Under the pieces are notes generated by a model, which did no database searches, was not told where the DNA came from, and saw only the letters and a list, made by a program, of their open reading frames with translations. Source: an uncultured Lachnospiraceae bacterium (GTDB lineage Bacteria > Bacillota > Clostridia > Lachnospirales > Lachnospiraceae). Taken from it: 59,205 nt of DNA. Positions 35,092-42,725 of the stretch are shown here, one piece after another. A program made the translations under genes and the position numbers. The number at the start of each line of letters is the position of its first letter. The first letter of the stretch is position 1. The stretch is taken from assembly GCA_947588995.1 (NCBI GenBank), contig CANPZI010000016.1, positions 1 to 59,205 of the forward strand. Reading direction: 5' to 3'.

Positions 35092-35667
35092 TTAATTTTT
35101 GTTAAGATGGAAACGGACATACTCGACACCATTCTCGATCTCTTGTTTAAAGTCGTTGGGGTCATCCCAAATATAATGCGTGTCTGTGTAGTAAGGCTTC
35201 ATATACGAGAGATCTTTAATTTCTTCAAGACTGATATGACCATTCTTCGCGATGATCTGGCGAATATGGAGAATCAGACTGTCCGCGAGCCTGGGATTGG
35301 CGCATGCGATCCTCACGTCCCCGGATCCGTCATAGGTCGGCACCAGAGCGAAGACGCTCGTGACCGTACGAACCGGTTCAAGACTCTTTTTAGACATGCA
35401 CCGAGGCCTCTTACGATAGATTTTCGTCCCAATCGTCCAGTTGTCGTCGCTATACCAGAGAAAATATAACACCTTGTTCTCGTCGTAGTCGATTTTCAAT
35501 TGTCTAGCTCCGACCTTCGAGACACGGAACTTAACCGGTTCTTCTCTAGAGGATTTCGCCGAACCATCATAGTCGACGTCCGAATTCCACGCTCCAAGCC
35601 GAAGAATATCCATACAGTTCAGGAACTTCATGTAGAGTTGCTCAGTTGTCATCTTATCAAACGCCAT
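35092..35667 (-). CDS. Conserved early protein, unknown function
   Basis: This soluble protein of 191 residues has LYFLWYSDDNWTIGTKIYRK and ends near YVRFHLNKN. It is preceded by a palindrome that encloses its ribosome site. No family was recognised. Confidence 0.55.
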   Translation of the reverse strand: MAFDKMTTEQLYMKFLNCMDILRLGAWNSDVDYDGSAKSSREEPVKFRVSKVGARQLKIDYDENKVLYFLWYSDDNWTIGTKIYRKRPRCMSKKSLEPVRTVTSVFALVPTYDGSGDVRIACANPRLADSLILHIRQIIAKNGHISLEEIKDLSYMKPYYTDTHYIWDDPNDFKQEIENGVEYVRFHLNKN

Positions 35668-35670
35668 TTT

Positions 35671-35689
35671 TGATTACCTCCTGTAATCA
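35671..35689. promoter_or_regulatory. TGATTAC-N5-GTAATCA palindrome, copy B, over a ribosome site
   Basis: The 5-nt centre is AGGAG on the minus strand, so the arms enclose the Shine-Dalgarno of the 191-residue gene; the upstream stop codon is also within it. Confidence 0.6.
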
Positions 35690-36355
35690 CTCGTCCAGTG
35701 GACCGGCTTCGTCCACATCGATCAAATATCCATCTGAGACACGCTTAATACCGATTTGGTCTTTGTCTGTCCAACCCCATCGAGTCTGTGCATAGTTCGA
35801 AGTAAGACCCACAGCCTCGAACAGGTCCGCAATTGATGCGTTCTGATACCTGTCTATGCGGTCATAGAGAGCCTCAACCACATTCTTCGCATCCTCTCGA
35901 TCAGTCAGGACCACGTTACGATAGTCGCTATTGGTCTCTTTCATTCTGGGCGACTTTCCCCGATCTCTCCCCCGGGAATTTTGCGGGACATACTTACTCG
36001 AGTAGTCGTTACGAATATAAACGTCTCCGCCTCCACGAGATTTCCCGCTCCGCCTACGTCCACTCACAGAGCCGTAGAAATATAAAGCCATGAGGTCAAG
36101 AGCTGTGTCTTTGAGGAATGGGATAAAGACCTCGTCCACCAGCCATCCTTTTACATCTCCGACATCCTCTGCAATGAACATCTTGCGGATGCGTTTCCAG
36201 AGAGTCGGCTTTTTCGCGATGACTTGACCCTTGAGCTCTATCGGCTTTGCTTTCTGCTCCTCCTCTCCTTCAATCGGGATTTCAGAAGGTTCCGCCTGCT
36301 TCTTATTAGGAGGAAGCATACTTCTATCCACACTAATGATGCTGTGTTCTGCCAT
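35687..36355 (-). CDS. Conserved early protein with a basic, Gly/Arg-rich middle
   Basis: It encodes 222 residues. The middle (SGRRRSGKSRGGG) is basic and low in complexity; the C-terminal part contains DREDAKNVVEALYDRI and SVADLF-like helices with a final GYLIDVDEAGP. It may bind nucleic acid. Its leader carries a hairpin between promoter module 4 and the ribosome site. Confidence 0.55.
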   Translation of the reverse strand: MAEHSIISVDRSMLPPNKKQAEPSEIPIEGEEEQKAKPIELKGQVIAKKPTLWKRIRKMFIAEDVGDVKGWLVDEVFIPFLKDTALDLMALYFYGSVSGRRRSGKSRGGGDVYIRNDYSSKYVPQNSRGRDRGKSPRMKETNSDYRNVVLTDREDAKNVVEALYDRIDRYQNASIADLFEAVGLTSNYAQTRWGWTDKDQIGIKRVSDGYLIDVDEAGPLDE

Positions 36356-36378
36356 ATTAGGTCCTCCTTAAAAAATAT

Positions 36379-36402
36379 AAAGAGCCCTTTTCAGAGCTCT
36401 TT
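36379..36402 (-). terminator. Hairpin plus TATATTTTTT between promoter 4 and its gene
   Basis: An AAAGAGC/GCTCTTT stem is followed by TATATTTTTT and then AAGGAGG. It starts within a few bases of the expected transcript 5' end, so it acts on this leader, not on the upstream gene alone. Confidence 0.6.
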
Positions 36403-36409
36403 TTACTGC

Positions 36410-36436
36410 ATTATAGAGATTGTTTTTCATGCGGAC
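36410..36436 (-). promoter_or_regulatory. Promoter-like module 4
   Basis: CGCATGAAAAAC precedes TATAAT; the TGA of the upstream gene is inside the block. Confidence 0.6.
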
Positions 36437-36675
36437 GGAACGACCTTGCCCAGAATCTTATCTACGAAATCCATGGCCCACATGGCAACTTCTCTCTTCC
36501 TCTTCTTCCAAGCCATTTTCTTGTTGAGTTCGTCTTCTTTTGCTTCGTCATGAAGCTCGAAGGCGGCCATGAATTGACTCTGTAAACGCAAGAGATCGGT
36601 TTCGAGGGATCTCTCTTCTATGTCAAGAAACATGTACAGCCTCAAAAGAAGCTGTATCATCTTTTTCTTAATCAT
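36427..36675 (-). CDS. Helical protein of 82 residues
   Basis: Amphipathic helices rich in Leu, Lys and Glu (LRLYMFLDIEERSLETDLLR) suggest a coiled coil. It overlaps the DUF6353-like gene by 8 bp. Function unknown. Confidence 0.5.
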   Translation of the reverse strand: MIKKKMIQLLLRLYMFLDIEERSLETDLLRLQSQFMAAFELHDEAKEDELNKKMAWKKRKREVAMWAMDFVDKILGKVVPSA

Positions 36676-37525
36676 TCAAGCCAATCCTCCCAGATTCTCT
36701 ATAGTAAGGCAAGACCTCCAGCTCATATTCGAGGACATTCACCGGGCGATCTTTCTCATCCAGCATAGCAGAGAAGTCGATGTCGATGACACCCTTTCTG
36801 CATGCTCCGATCGTCCATCCGAGAATATCACCGGACTTCGCATCTCTCAGATTCAGCTTGTAGAACAGGTCGTTCTGGCTGACATAGTCCTCCATCTGAC
36901 ACTGATAGCTGAGCTCCACGAAAGCCTTACGAACCGCCTCCGGAGATGACCAGAAATATCTTGCTGTCCACGGGTCGAAGAACTTCACATCTCCATTACC
37001 CGTGTTGTAAACCGGCGTGTCCTCTGTGCACGGATGCTTCGCCAGTTCCTGCTTAGCGAATGAATCCATAGCCGCCCGATCTTTCTTCTCCCCACCATTC
37101 TCACGAATATAATTCCTATACGCGTCGAGCATGGCATCTTTCGAAGACAGAACCGCCGATACGGTTGCTAAACGCTTGGTTGAGACCGAGGTGCTGCCAA
37201 TCATCGCCACAGAAGCTAGTACGCCTGTCGCAACAGGAGCTGCCAGCTGCTTAGCGACGCTGATTGCTATGTCCTTCTTCACTTCCTTGCGCTCATCTTT
37301 GTTCTCTTCTGGAATATTCTCCAGTTTCCCCCTCCCGTCCTTGAGAATATCATGGACTTTAGGAGAGGCCTTATATGTAAGCCACAGAGACCCCCACATC
37401 GTTGCGACTGCTGTTCCAGCAAGAATCTGCGGACGATAGGTCGCTTCCGTCTTACGAATGACGGACCACATAGTTTTGAAATCGACTTTCGGCAGTTTGA
37501 CTTTCTTGAATTGGATAGCTTTCAT
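36668..37525 (-). CDS. DUF6353-like membrane protein, copy B
   Basis: It encodes 285 residues, paralogous to 34050-35048 in layout: N-terminal basic segment, hydrophobic span (LAGTAVATMWGSLWLTYKAS), second span near APVATGVLASVAMIG, a DAMLDAYRNYIRENGG helix, and a C-terminal beta domain with GDILGWTIG and VLEYELEVLPY. Role unknown. Confidence 0.65.
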   Translation of the reverse strand: MKAIQFKKVKLPKVDFKTMWSVIRKTEATYRPQILAGTAVATMWGSLWLTYKASPKVHDILKDGRGKLENIPEENKDERKEVKKDIAISVAKQLAAPVATGVLASVAMIGSTSVSTKRLATVSAVLSSKDAMLDAYRNYIRENGGEKKDRAAMDSFAKQELAKHPCTEDTPVYNTGNGDVKFFDPWTARYFWSSPEAVRKAFVELSYQCQMEDYVSQNDLFYKLNLRDAKSGDILGWTIGACRKGVIDIDFSAMLDEKDRPVNVLEYELEVLPYYRESGRIGLND

Positions 37526-37590
37526 TACGAACCTCCTGAAAATATAATGTTCAGTTATTGTCCTGGTCTTCCGCTCCCAGTTTCAACTTA

Positions 37591-37668
37591 TTAGCTCTTG
37601 TTACAGACACCATAACAGACCACAAGTTCAATGACGATAATAAGAGCCGTTGCGAAGTTCGAGATCAA
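37591..37668 (-). CDS. Possible 25-residue membrane peptide
   Basis: A TTG start lies 7 nt after AAGGAGG and encodes a peptide with a hydrophobic core (TALIIVIELVVCYGVC). The ribosome site directly follows a terminator hairpin, the usual gene spacing in this region. Confidence 0.4.
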   Translation of the reverse strand: MISNFATALIIVIELVVCYGVCNKS

Positions 37669-37689
37669 GATCGCACCTCCTTAAAAAAT

Positions 37690-37714
37690 AAAGAGGAGCA
37701 TTATGCTCCTCTTT
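37690..37714 (-). terminator. Terminator hairpin after the 111-residue gene
   Basis: An AAAGAGGAGC/GCTCCTCTTT stem followed by ATTTTTT and then AAGGAGG on the minus strand. Confidence 0.8.
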
Positions 37715-37728
37715 ACACTCCCATAGGT

Positions 37729-38064
37729 TCAGTCTTCGGGGTTCTCCTCACTGTCGATGTCCACGATCGGCGGATTGAGATCCTCTTTTTCCTCCTTAGT
37801 CCATACGACCTTAGGCCGATGAATCTGGTACCACTTCTCCCGAAGCTGAATCGGCTTGTCACGCTTGATCTGCACGGTCTGGTACACCTTCTGAGCACCT
37901 TTGCTCACCAGGCTTCCGAGGCCGACAACAGCCAGCGCGCACACGCCGACACCAGCGGCGAGAGTGCCGTAGCCAGAACTCTCCGTGTCCACATAGTCAG
38001 AATTGGCCTCCACAGGGGGCAGGTCGATGATCTCGACTTCCTGATTCATGTTGTTGTCTTCCAT
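37729..38064 (-). CDS. Small single-TM protein
   Basis: It encodes 111 residues. An acidic N-terminus is followed by a TM helix (LAAGVGVCALAVVGLGSL) and a charged C-terminal tail. It is expressed from promoter module 5. Function unknown. Confidence 0.55.
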   Translation of the reverse strand: MEDNNMNQEVEIIDLPPVEANSDYVDTESSGYGTLAAGVGVCALAVVGLGSLVSKGAQKVYQTVQIKRDKPIQLREKWYQIHRPKVVWTKEEKEDLNPPIVDIDSEENPED

Positions 38065-38108
38065 TTTAGAATACCTCCATAAATATAATTTTGTAACCTT
38101 TTGGGTTC

Positions 38109-38135
38109 ATTATAGGGTGTGTTTTTTACGCGAAT
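38109..38135 (-). promoter_or_regulatory. Promoter-like module 5
   Basis: TTCGCGT, 13 nt, TATAAT; the TAA stop of the upstream 226-residue gene forms part of the block. Confidence 0.65.
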
Positions 38136-38806
38136 ATCACATCGGCATACGGCAGCGTCTCGATCCACTCGCAGAAGAGTCGCCACTCGTCCAGCTTATG
38201 GTCTTTCCGATGCTTATAGATATTGGACAGTACCTCGTAATTGAGCAATACTGTGCGCCTCTGGTTGTACGAAGACGGAAGGAGCTGAATCATCTGCCAC
38301 CAAATATCTTTCTTGGAGGGGCAGCCTTTGATTTCGAAATCGTCCGGATTGTAGTTGTTATAGGCATCTCTATACTTGTTCAGTGTCTCAACAACCGTCT
38401 CCAGCACGTTCATGCTGTAAATATCAAGGTGCTCGTGGCTGAAGTCATCCAGCGTGAACTCCTTCGCATGGATCTTATGCATGGTCGAGCAGCTGTTCGC
38501 CACAGTTCCCACCTTATAAGTGTCGAACTCCTTCCACCAGTACAAAGGCGCCGTAATATCCAGTGAGACGGTGATCATGCGGCGAAACTTCCCATCGACA
38601 GGACCAGTCTTAGCGAGTTTCAGCATTAGATCGTGGTCTTTTTCTCCAACTACAAAGTCGTTTACACAGTTATTTGTGCAACTCTTATAATCTCCAGAAT
38701 ATATGCACTTATGACTATCACTTTTATCCCAGCTGTTCATCGGGTTACGCATACCACGGACCGCCTCTTCGAATCCGTGTATTTTAGTTTCTTCGATTGT
38801 GATCAT
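38126..38806 (-). CDS. Possible ThyX-like fold protein
   Basis: It encodes 226 residues. GMRNPMNSW and APLYWWKEFDTYKVGTVANS followed by CSTMHKI are spaced rather like flavin-dependent thymidylate synthases, but the RHRxxSxNExSxR catalytic motif is not intact. Proteins of this type recur in Firmicutes phages without known activity. Treat as hypothetical with a weak structural suggestion. Confidence 0.4.
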   Translation of the reverse strand: MITIEETKIHGFEEAVRGMRNPMNSWDKSDSHKCIYSGDYKSCTNNCVNDFVVGEKDHDLMLKLAKTGPVDGKFRRMITVSLDITAPLYWWKEFDTYKVGTVANSCSTMHKIHAKEFTLDDFSHEHLDIYSMNVLETVVETLNKYRDAYNNYNPDDFEIKGCPSKKDIWWQMIQLLPSSYNQRRTVLLNYEVLSNIYKHRKDHKLDEWRLFCEWIETLPYADVIFA

Positions 38807-39012
38807 GATTCTTTTTTGACCTCCTTAAGAATATCATTTTCGACCAAACGGTTATAGAGATTCACAGCGTCTTTTCCTTTTTCGGCGTGAACGACGTCCA
38901 GACCTCCTTTACCGTCTTTACGACCGACAACAAGAACACCAGTGTTGTCCCCTTTGTTGTCAAATCCAACGACCAGGAGATCGTCGAAGAAGGTTTTTCC
39001 TTCAGGATGCAT
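38803..39012 (-). CDS. Small soluble protein, 69 residues
   Basis: It has a beta-rich core (FDDLLVVGFDNKGDNTGVLV) and a helix DAVNLYNRLVENDIL, and overlaps the next gene at ATGA. No family was recognised. Confidence 0.5.
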   Translation of the reverse strand: MHPEGKTFFDDLLVVGFDNKGDNTGVLVVGRKDGKGGLDVVHAEKGKDAVNLYNRLVENDILKEVKKES

Positions 39013-39026
39013 TATTCTTCTCCCTT

Positions 39027-39236
39027 CTAAACATGCAATTTATAGTCTAGGAACAGCTTGAGTTCTTTTGCGCAATCTTCACATAATTCGTATGGGCCTG
39101 TAGTAATGACACCGCTCTTGCTAAGTTTCGCCAAATATAAAGCGTTTGCATATAGCGTGTCGTCTACCTCCTCGTATGAATTGTAAAATTTCTGGCAACG
39201 GTCGCAAACAAAGGATCTGACAGGCGGACGTGTCAT
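39027..39236 (-). CDS. Zinc-ribbon-like protein, tandem copy A
   Basis: It encodes 69 residues with CDRC near the N-terminus and CEDC near the C-terminus. It is equal in length and similar in pattern to the next gene upstream, indicating tandem duplication. Possibly a small regulatory or decoy zinc protein. Confidence 0.6.
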   Translation of the reverse strand: MTRPPVRSFVCDRCQKFYNSYEEVDDTLYANALYLAKLSKSGVITTGPYELCEDCAKELKLFLDYKLHV

Positions 39237-39442
39237 CGTTTTTCTACCTTTCTATCTTCCGGATTGTTAAGAAATGTCACCAGTCGAATCATGCAAATGG
39301 GGCAAAGATCATAAGATTTCCTATGGATATATGCGGTATCCCCGAATTCTATAAGAGATAGTCCATTGGCATGTTCGACCTCACCAGTTGGTGAATACGG
39401 ATCATAATACTCATGACAGCGATCACATTTACGTGCTTTCAT
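39233..39442 (-). CDS. Zinc-ribbon-like protein, tandem copy B
   Basis: It encodes 69 residues from the ATG at 39442 (GGAGG, 6 nt). CDRCHEYYD and LCPICMIRLVTFL give two CxxC knuckles. It is a paralogue of 39027-39236 and overlaps it by 4 bases. Confidence 0.6.
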   Translation of the reverse strand: MKARKCDRCHEYYDPYSPTGEVEHANGLSLIEFGDTAYIHRKSYDLCPICMIRLVTFLNNPEDRKVEKR

Positions 39443-39458
39443 ATACGGCCTCCAAATA

Positions 39459-39665
39459 TCATTTTGTGTCATCGTTCTTTGTACTTGTCATAAAAGGTCT
39501 TGCTTCCTTGACATTATATGGCCCAGCATTTACGCAACTAACCGATGTCTGAGCCGCCTTCTTCTGCAGCTCAAGCTCCTCATTTTTAAGCTGAAGTTCC
39601 AGAACTGTCATCAGTGAATAGTTCGCCAGATCCATAAGTGTGTCCATGATAGACTCGTCAGCCAC
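39459..39665 (-). CDS. DUF1599-like protein, C-terminal part (split gene)
   Basis: It begins at a GTG and continues ADESIMDTLMDLANYSLMTV, the second half of the DUF1599 nucleotide-modification-associated domain. The first half is in the +1-related frame ending at 39658. It may be made independently from the GTG or by frameshift. Confidence 0.55.
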   Translation of the reverse strand: MADESIMDTLMDLANYSLMTVLELQLKNEELELQKKAAQTSVSCVNAGPYNVKEARPFMTSTKNDDTK

Positions 39666-39915
39666 TTCGCCCAGTCATGTCGACCTTCTTGCTCAGTGTC
39701 TTGAAACGCTGGAATTTGTCGGCTAAACGAATCCGCGACATCGCGAGCCCCTCCTCAACGAAGGTTTCATGGAAGGAGTCACCGTAATCTTTGTTTTTCC
39801 GAGCATAAATATCATTCAGTTTCATGCAGAGGTCCATGTGGCGCTCAGCTTTGCTCATAGTTGCGAAGCTTTTGGGGGCAACATTGTAATGCTTAGCATT
39901 GTCGTTGGTGGTCAT
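39658..39915 (-). CDS. DUF1599-like protein, N-terminal part (split gene)
   Basis: It encodes 85 residues from an ATG with AAGGAG 8 nt upstream. IYARKNKDYGDSFHETFVEE and MSRIRLADKFQRFKTL are DUF1599 signatures. It stops early after DMTGRSG, where a +1 shift at GGG-C-GAA would continue into the second half. The open frame also extends about 55 codons upstream without an ATG. Confidence 0.6.
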   Translation of the reverse strand: MTTNDNAKHYNVAPKSFATMSKAERHMDLCMKLNDIYARKNKDYGDSFHETFVEEGLAMSRIRLADKFQRFKTLSKKVDMTGRSG

Positions 39916-40075
39916 TGGTTTTTCTCCTTTACAAATATCATTTTCTTTTTCTCGTTCTTTGTTCCAGTTCTCAATAAAGCCCACGACTGTCCATCCTAAA
40001 AAGGCGTCGCAAAGACTTTTTGTAACGAGTTCTTCTCGGAGTTTAAGAAGCTGAGCCTTCTTTTCTTCTGTCGTT

Positions 40076-40666
40076 TTACGCCCTCCAATAGTGCGTATGG
40101 CTCGTCTCTTCGAAAGTGTCACGAAGTACGATCTCCGTTGAACTCCAGGAGAGGAACACATACTCGGGACTCATCGCACGATAAGAACCCTCGTAATAGC
40201 CAGTCAAAATATCATAGGCCACGTCATAGAGTTCCTGAAGAATGGGATTGTCGTCACTGTAGCCCATCCATTGCCGATCCTGCCTGCAGACGTCAATGAC
40301 ATTATCGGGGTAAAAGCTGTTCTCAACGCGGTTCAAAATGCACCAAACAACTGCTTCCTGCTGCTCTCTCGTGTTATGCAGAGCCGTGCCATAAAGGACC
40401 TTCGCCACGACTTCTGCTTCAGCCTTAATGGGATCGTAGAAAGCATTCTGCTCTTCGACAGTTGCTGCATTTATTTCAGCATAGGCCGCTTCTCGAGCCT
40501 GCTGGACAGCCTTCTGCTCGTTGCTCTGCTGCACCCGGCACCCAAGAAGAGTGAACAAGGCAACCAGACAGACGACGAAGAGAGGTACCAGGCGATTTTC
40601 CCTCCTGCAAAACCAGTTCCATGCGAGACGAGAGAGTTGCTTGTTCTGAGCCTTTCTGTAATTCAT
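40076..40666 (-). CDS. SleB-like cell wall hydrolase with lipoprotein signal
   Basis: It encodes 196 residues. A basic N-terminus and the hydrophobic stretch LVPLFVVCLVALFTLLGC end in a lipobox (LLGC), predicting a membrane-anchored lipoprotein. The domain EVVAKVLYGTALHNTREQQE followed by AVVWCILNRV matches the SleB/Hydrolase_2 fold, but the conserved Glu (GEA) appears as GTA. It lies in the early small-gene region, apart from the lysis genes. It may be an inactive binder or use another residue. Confidence 0.65.
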   Translation of the reverse strand: MNYRKAQNKQLSRLAWNWFCRRENRLVPLFVVCLVALFTLLGCRVQQSNEQKAVQQAREAAYAEINAATVEEQNAFYDPIKAEAEVVAKVLYGTALHNTREQQEAVVWCILNRVENSFYPDNVIDVCRQDRQWMGYSDDNPILQELYDVAYDILTGYYEGSYRAMSPEYVFLSWSSTEIVLRDTFEETSHTHYWRA

Positions 40667-40686
40667 TTTTAACCTCCGTAAAAAAT

Positions 40687-40714
40687 AAAGAGGAGCCTTA
40701 AATAAGCTCCTCTT
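40687..40714 (-). terminator. Terminator overlapping a stop codon
   Basis: A GAAGAGGAGC/GGCTCCTCTT stem holds the TAA of the 99-residue gene and is followed by ATTTTTT. Confidence 0.75.
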
Positions 40715-40997
40715 CGATCCTTTCCATAATAGATTCCTTGGTGTAGCCCTCTTTCTCAAGGAAAGAGATTCTTGTTGTATAGAGTTCGTGATTGATGGAT
40801 ATGGGGTCAGAAGCCTTGACTTTGACTGTAATATCCATATCCTGCTTGCTGCTGATCGTGGCCATGATGATGACCGTTATACGTGCGTCATCAATCCGGC
40901 CAGAGACCAGCATGCTCGCAGAATCGGTGATCCCAGACGAAGCACAGCTCATCGCCATATCCAGGTTCTTCCGAATCCTATTCATGAATTCTTCCAT
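40698..40997 (-). CDS. Small soluble protein, 99 residues
   Basis: A Met/Ser/Ile-rich N-terminal helix is followed by beta strands (DDARITVIIMATISSKQDMD). GGAGG is 9 nt upstream; transcribed from promoter module 6. Function unknown. Confidence 0.5.
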   Translation of the reverse strand: MEEFMNRIRKNLDMAMSCASSGITDSASMLVSGRIDDARITVIIMATISSKQDMDITVKVKASDPISINHELYTTRISFLEKEGYTKESIMERIEEELI

Positions 40998-41039
40998 TGT
41001 TTAGTTCCTCCTAAAGTTTTTATTATTTTGAGAATCATC

Positions 41040-41222
41040 TCACTTTAGAAGGGGTTTTTTACGCGATTTTTCCAAAACGTAGTTCACGGGTTTTCGTGAA
41101 TCGACGTTGACCGGCTGATTGAGGCAGTCATTGCAGACCGGCTCAGACTCCGGGGCATTCACGTATTTGCAGGACCGGCACCAAAGATCGAACCGGACGT
41201 GATGTTCCCCTCCGATTGCCAT
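41040..41222 (-). CDS. Zinc-ribbon peptide, 60 residues
   Basis: CRSCKYVN and CNDCL form a probable zinc knuckle. The last codons (EKSRKKPLLK) run through promoter module 6. It overlaps the preceding gene by 64 bp. Confidence 0.5.
   Translation of the reverse strand: MAIGGEHHVRFDLWCRSCKYVNAPESEPVCNDCLNQPVNVDSRKPVNYVLEKSRKKPLLK
41042..41069 (-). promoter_or_regulatory. Promoter-like module 6
   Basis: TCGCGTAAAAAAC precedes TAAAGT, a weaker -10, within the 3' end of the 60-residue gene. Confidence 0.5.
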
Positions 41223-41938
41223 TTCTCCTCGTTCTCCTTTCTTTCATGAATTTGAATTTCTTTGGAGTACTGCTCAAACGGGATTTCCTGCCACCAGACA
41301 TAGTCACCGTTTTCGTTAGATATCATGTCGGAATACACCTTCTTGAGACAGATGTTCGCATGAAGGATGTTCTTTTCCGGCGTCACGAAGTAGCTGAGAT
41401 AGATGTACTCCTCTGTCGGGTTGAAGGAAATATAATTGGTGATCGCCACATACTTCCCCTTCGGATAGTACGGCATTGTGATGGGCGCCATGCGATCGAG
41501 GATCTGCAGGATTTCGAAGATGCGGTAGGGCTCTTTCCCCTTTTCAAGAGGCTGCTTCAGATCGACACAGTACACTCGGTCATAGTCTGTATACGAGATC
41601 GACCCATCGGCTTTGACAACCTTAGACAGGCTAGGTTTGCGCTTGCAAATATAAATCTTAGAGCCGTCATTTGACTCAAGCGGATTTGGATCCCATGTCT
41701 CAGGCACGTCTTCAATAGGCGTCAGAGGAAGCTCCTGTACCAGCCGTTCAAATATCTGGTTAAACAGCGACAGAGGGATGTGGGAATCCATAACGTAGTT
41801 AAATACCGAACCTGTGAAGTTGTACGCTGAGATGAGGTAATCCCGAATATGGTCTTTAGAATGCTCGACTTCTTCCTGCTTGACTGCCAGAGCAATTTCG
41901 TTCTTCGCCCATTCTTTTGCTTTTTCTGCTACTCTCAT
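41159..41938 (-). CDS. Conserved early protein, unknown function
   Basis: This soluble protein of 259 residues has a helical N-terminus (MRVAEKAKEWAKNEIALAVK) and a beta-rich part with YVAITNYISFNPTEEYIYLS. GGAGG precedes the ATG. No family was recognised. Confidence 0.55.
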   Translation of the reverse strand: MRVAEKAKEWAKNEIALAVKQEEVEHSKDHIRDYLISAYNFTGSVFNYVMDSHIPLSLFNQIFERLVQELPLTPIEDVPETWDPNPLESNDGSKIYICKRKPSLSKVVKADGSISYTDYDRVYCVDLKQPLEKGKEPYRIFEILQILDRMAPITMPYYPKGKYVAITNYISFNPTEEYIYLSYFVTPEKNILHANICLKKVYSDMISNENGDYVWWQEIPFEQYSKEIQIHERKENEEKWQSEGNITSGSIFGAGPANT

Positions 41939-42246
41939 ACTTCTCCTCCATGAATCATTCTTTTATTAGACAGGAAGATGCTAAACACCATTCCCTTGTC
42001 TGTTCCACCTGCTTGCACTTTTTTGACTTCCCACCCCCGATAGTTGTCGAGAGTGGCGTCCGTCTTATAGGTCGCTACTCCGTTTGAGAAAGCCATCGAG
42101 TACATCCCCTCAGGAGTAGAGATGTAGATGGTGCCTTCTCCGCCCCTCATCTTGAGAATATCTTCCACCACCTCACGAAGTGTGATCGGGTAGATAAGCG
42201 TGCTCTCAAGAGTCCATGTGGATTTGCCAAGATACGATTCAAGCAT
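41935..42246 (-). CDS. Small protein, 103 residues
   Basis: Beta-rich, with TLIYPITLREVVEDILKMRG and GTIYISTPEGMYSMAF. It is coupled by overlap to both neighbours. Function unknown. Confidence 0.5.
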   Translation of the reverse strand: MLESYLGKSTWTLESTLIYPITLREVVEDILKMRGGEGTIYISTPEGMYSMAFSNGVATYKTDATLDNYRGWEVKKVQAGGTDKGMVFSIFLSNKRMIHGGEV

Positions 42247-42430
42247 TCTTGCTTTCCTCCTCTTTCATTTTATAACACACTTTATAGTGCGTACATCCAA
42301 ATTCGACCTTCCCGTAGTACTCAATTTCTCCGCACGCATAGAACTTGTCTCGATCGTCATTCTGATACGCGTCCAATTCTTTGCAGTTTGGACATATCGC
42401 TGGATTGAAGTTCAGTTCCATTTCCGCCAT
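42239..42430 (-). CDS. Zinc-ribbon peptide, 63 residues
   Basis: CPNCKELDAY and later cysteines (FYACGE, FGCTHYKVC) suggest a metal site. The start at 42430 has GGAGG 8 nt upstream. Confidence 0.5.
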   Translation of the reverse strand: MAEMELNFNPAICPNCKELDAYQNDDRDKFYACGEIEYYGKVEFGCTHYKVCYKMKEEESKNA

Positions 42431-42434
42431 TAGT

Positions 42435-42725
42435 TTAACCTCCATGAATAATGTTTTTCCACATTTTCGTTAGATCGTCTTCCACTTCGATTCCATAGCA
42501 CGACAAAAAGTCATCGACGTAGATTAGCAGACACTCGTCATCCCCGAAGACCTTTTCAAAGTGATAGTCAATGAAAATATAACATAGACCGTCACTCGTC
42601 TCCGCTCGAAGAGAATACTGGTCTGCTGTCTTAAACTCAATTTCGCCGGACTTTCTCAGAAATTCCACCCAGGAAAAAAATGCATTTTTCGCATCGAAGA
42701 AGTCCTCACAAAGAACGATTACCAT
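42435..42725 (-). CDS. Acidic 96-residue protein, tandem paralogue A
   Basis: VIVLCEDFFDAKNAFFSWVE and YIFIDYHFEKVFG correspond to the same elements in the next gene upstream (same length, 96 residues). They form a tandem duplication in overlapping frames. Function unknown; acidic small early proteins can be DNA mimics or inhibitors, but nothing here proves that. Confidence 0.6.
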   Translation of the reverse strand: MVIVLCEDFFDAKNAFFSWVEFLRKSGEIEFKTADQYSLRAETSDGLCYIFIDYHFEKVFGDDECLLIYVDDFLSCYGIEVEDDLTKMWKNIIHGG

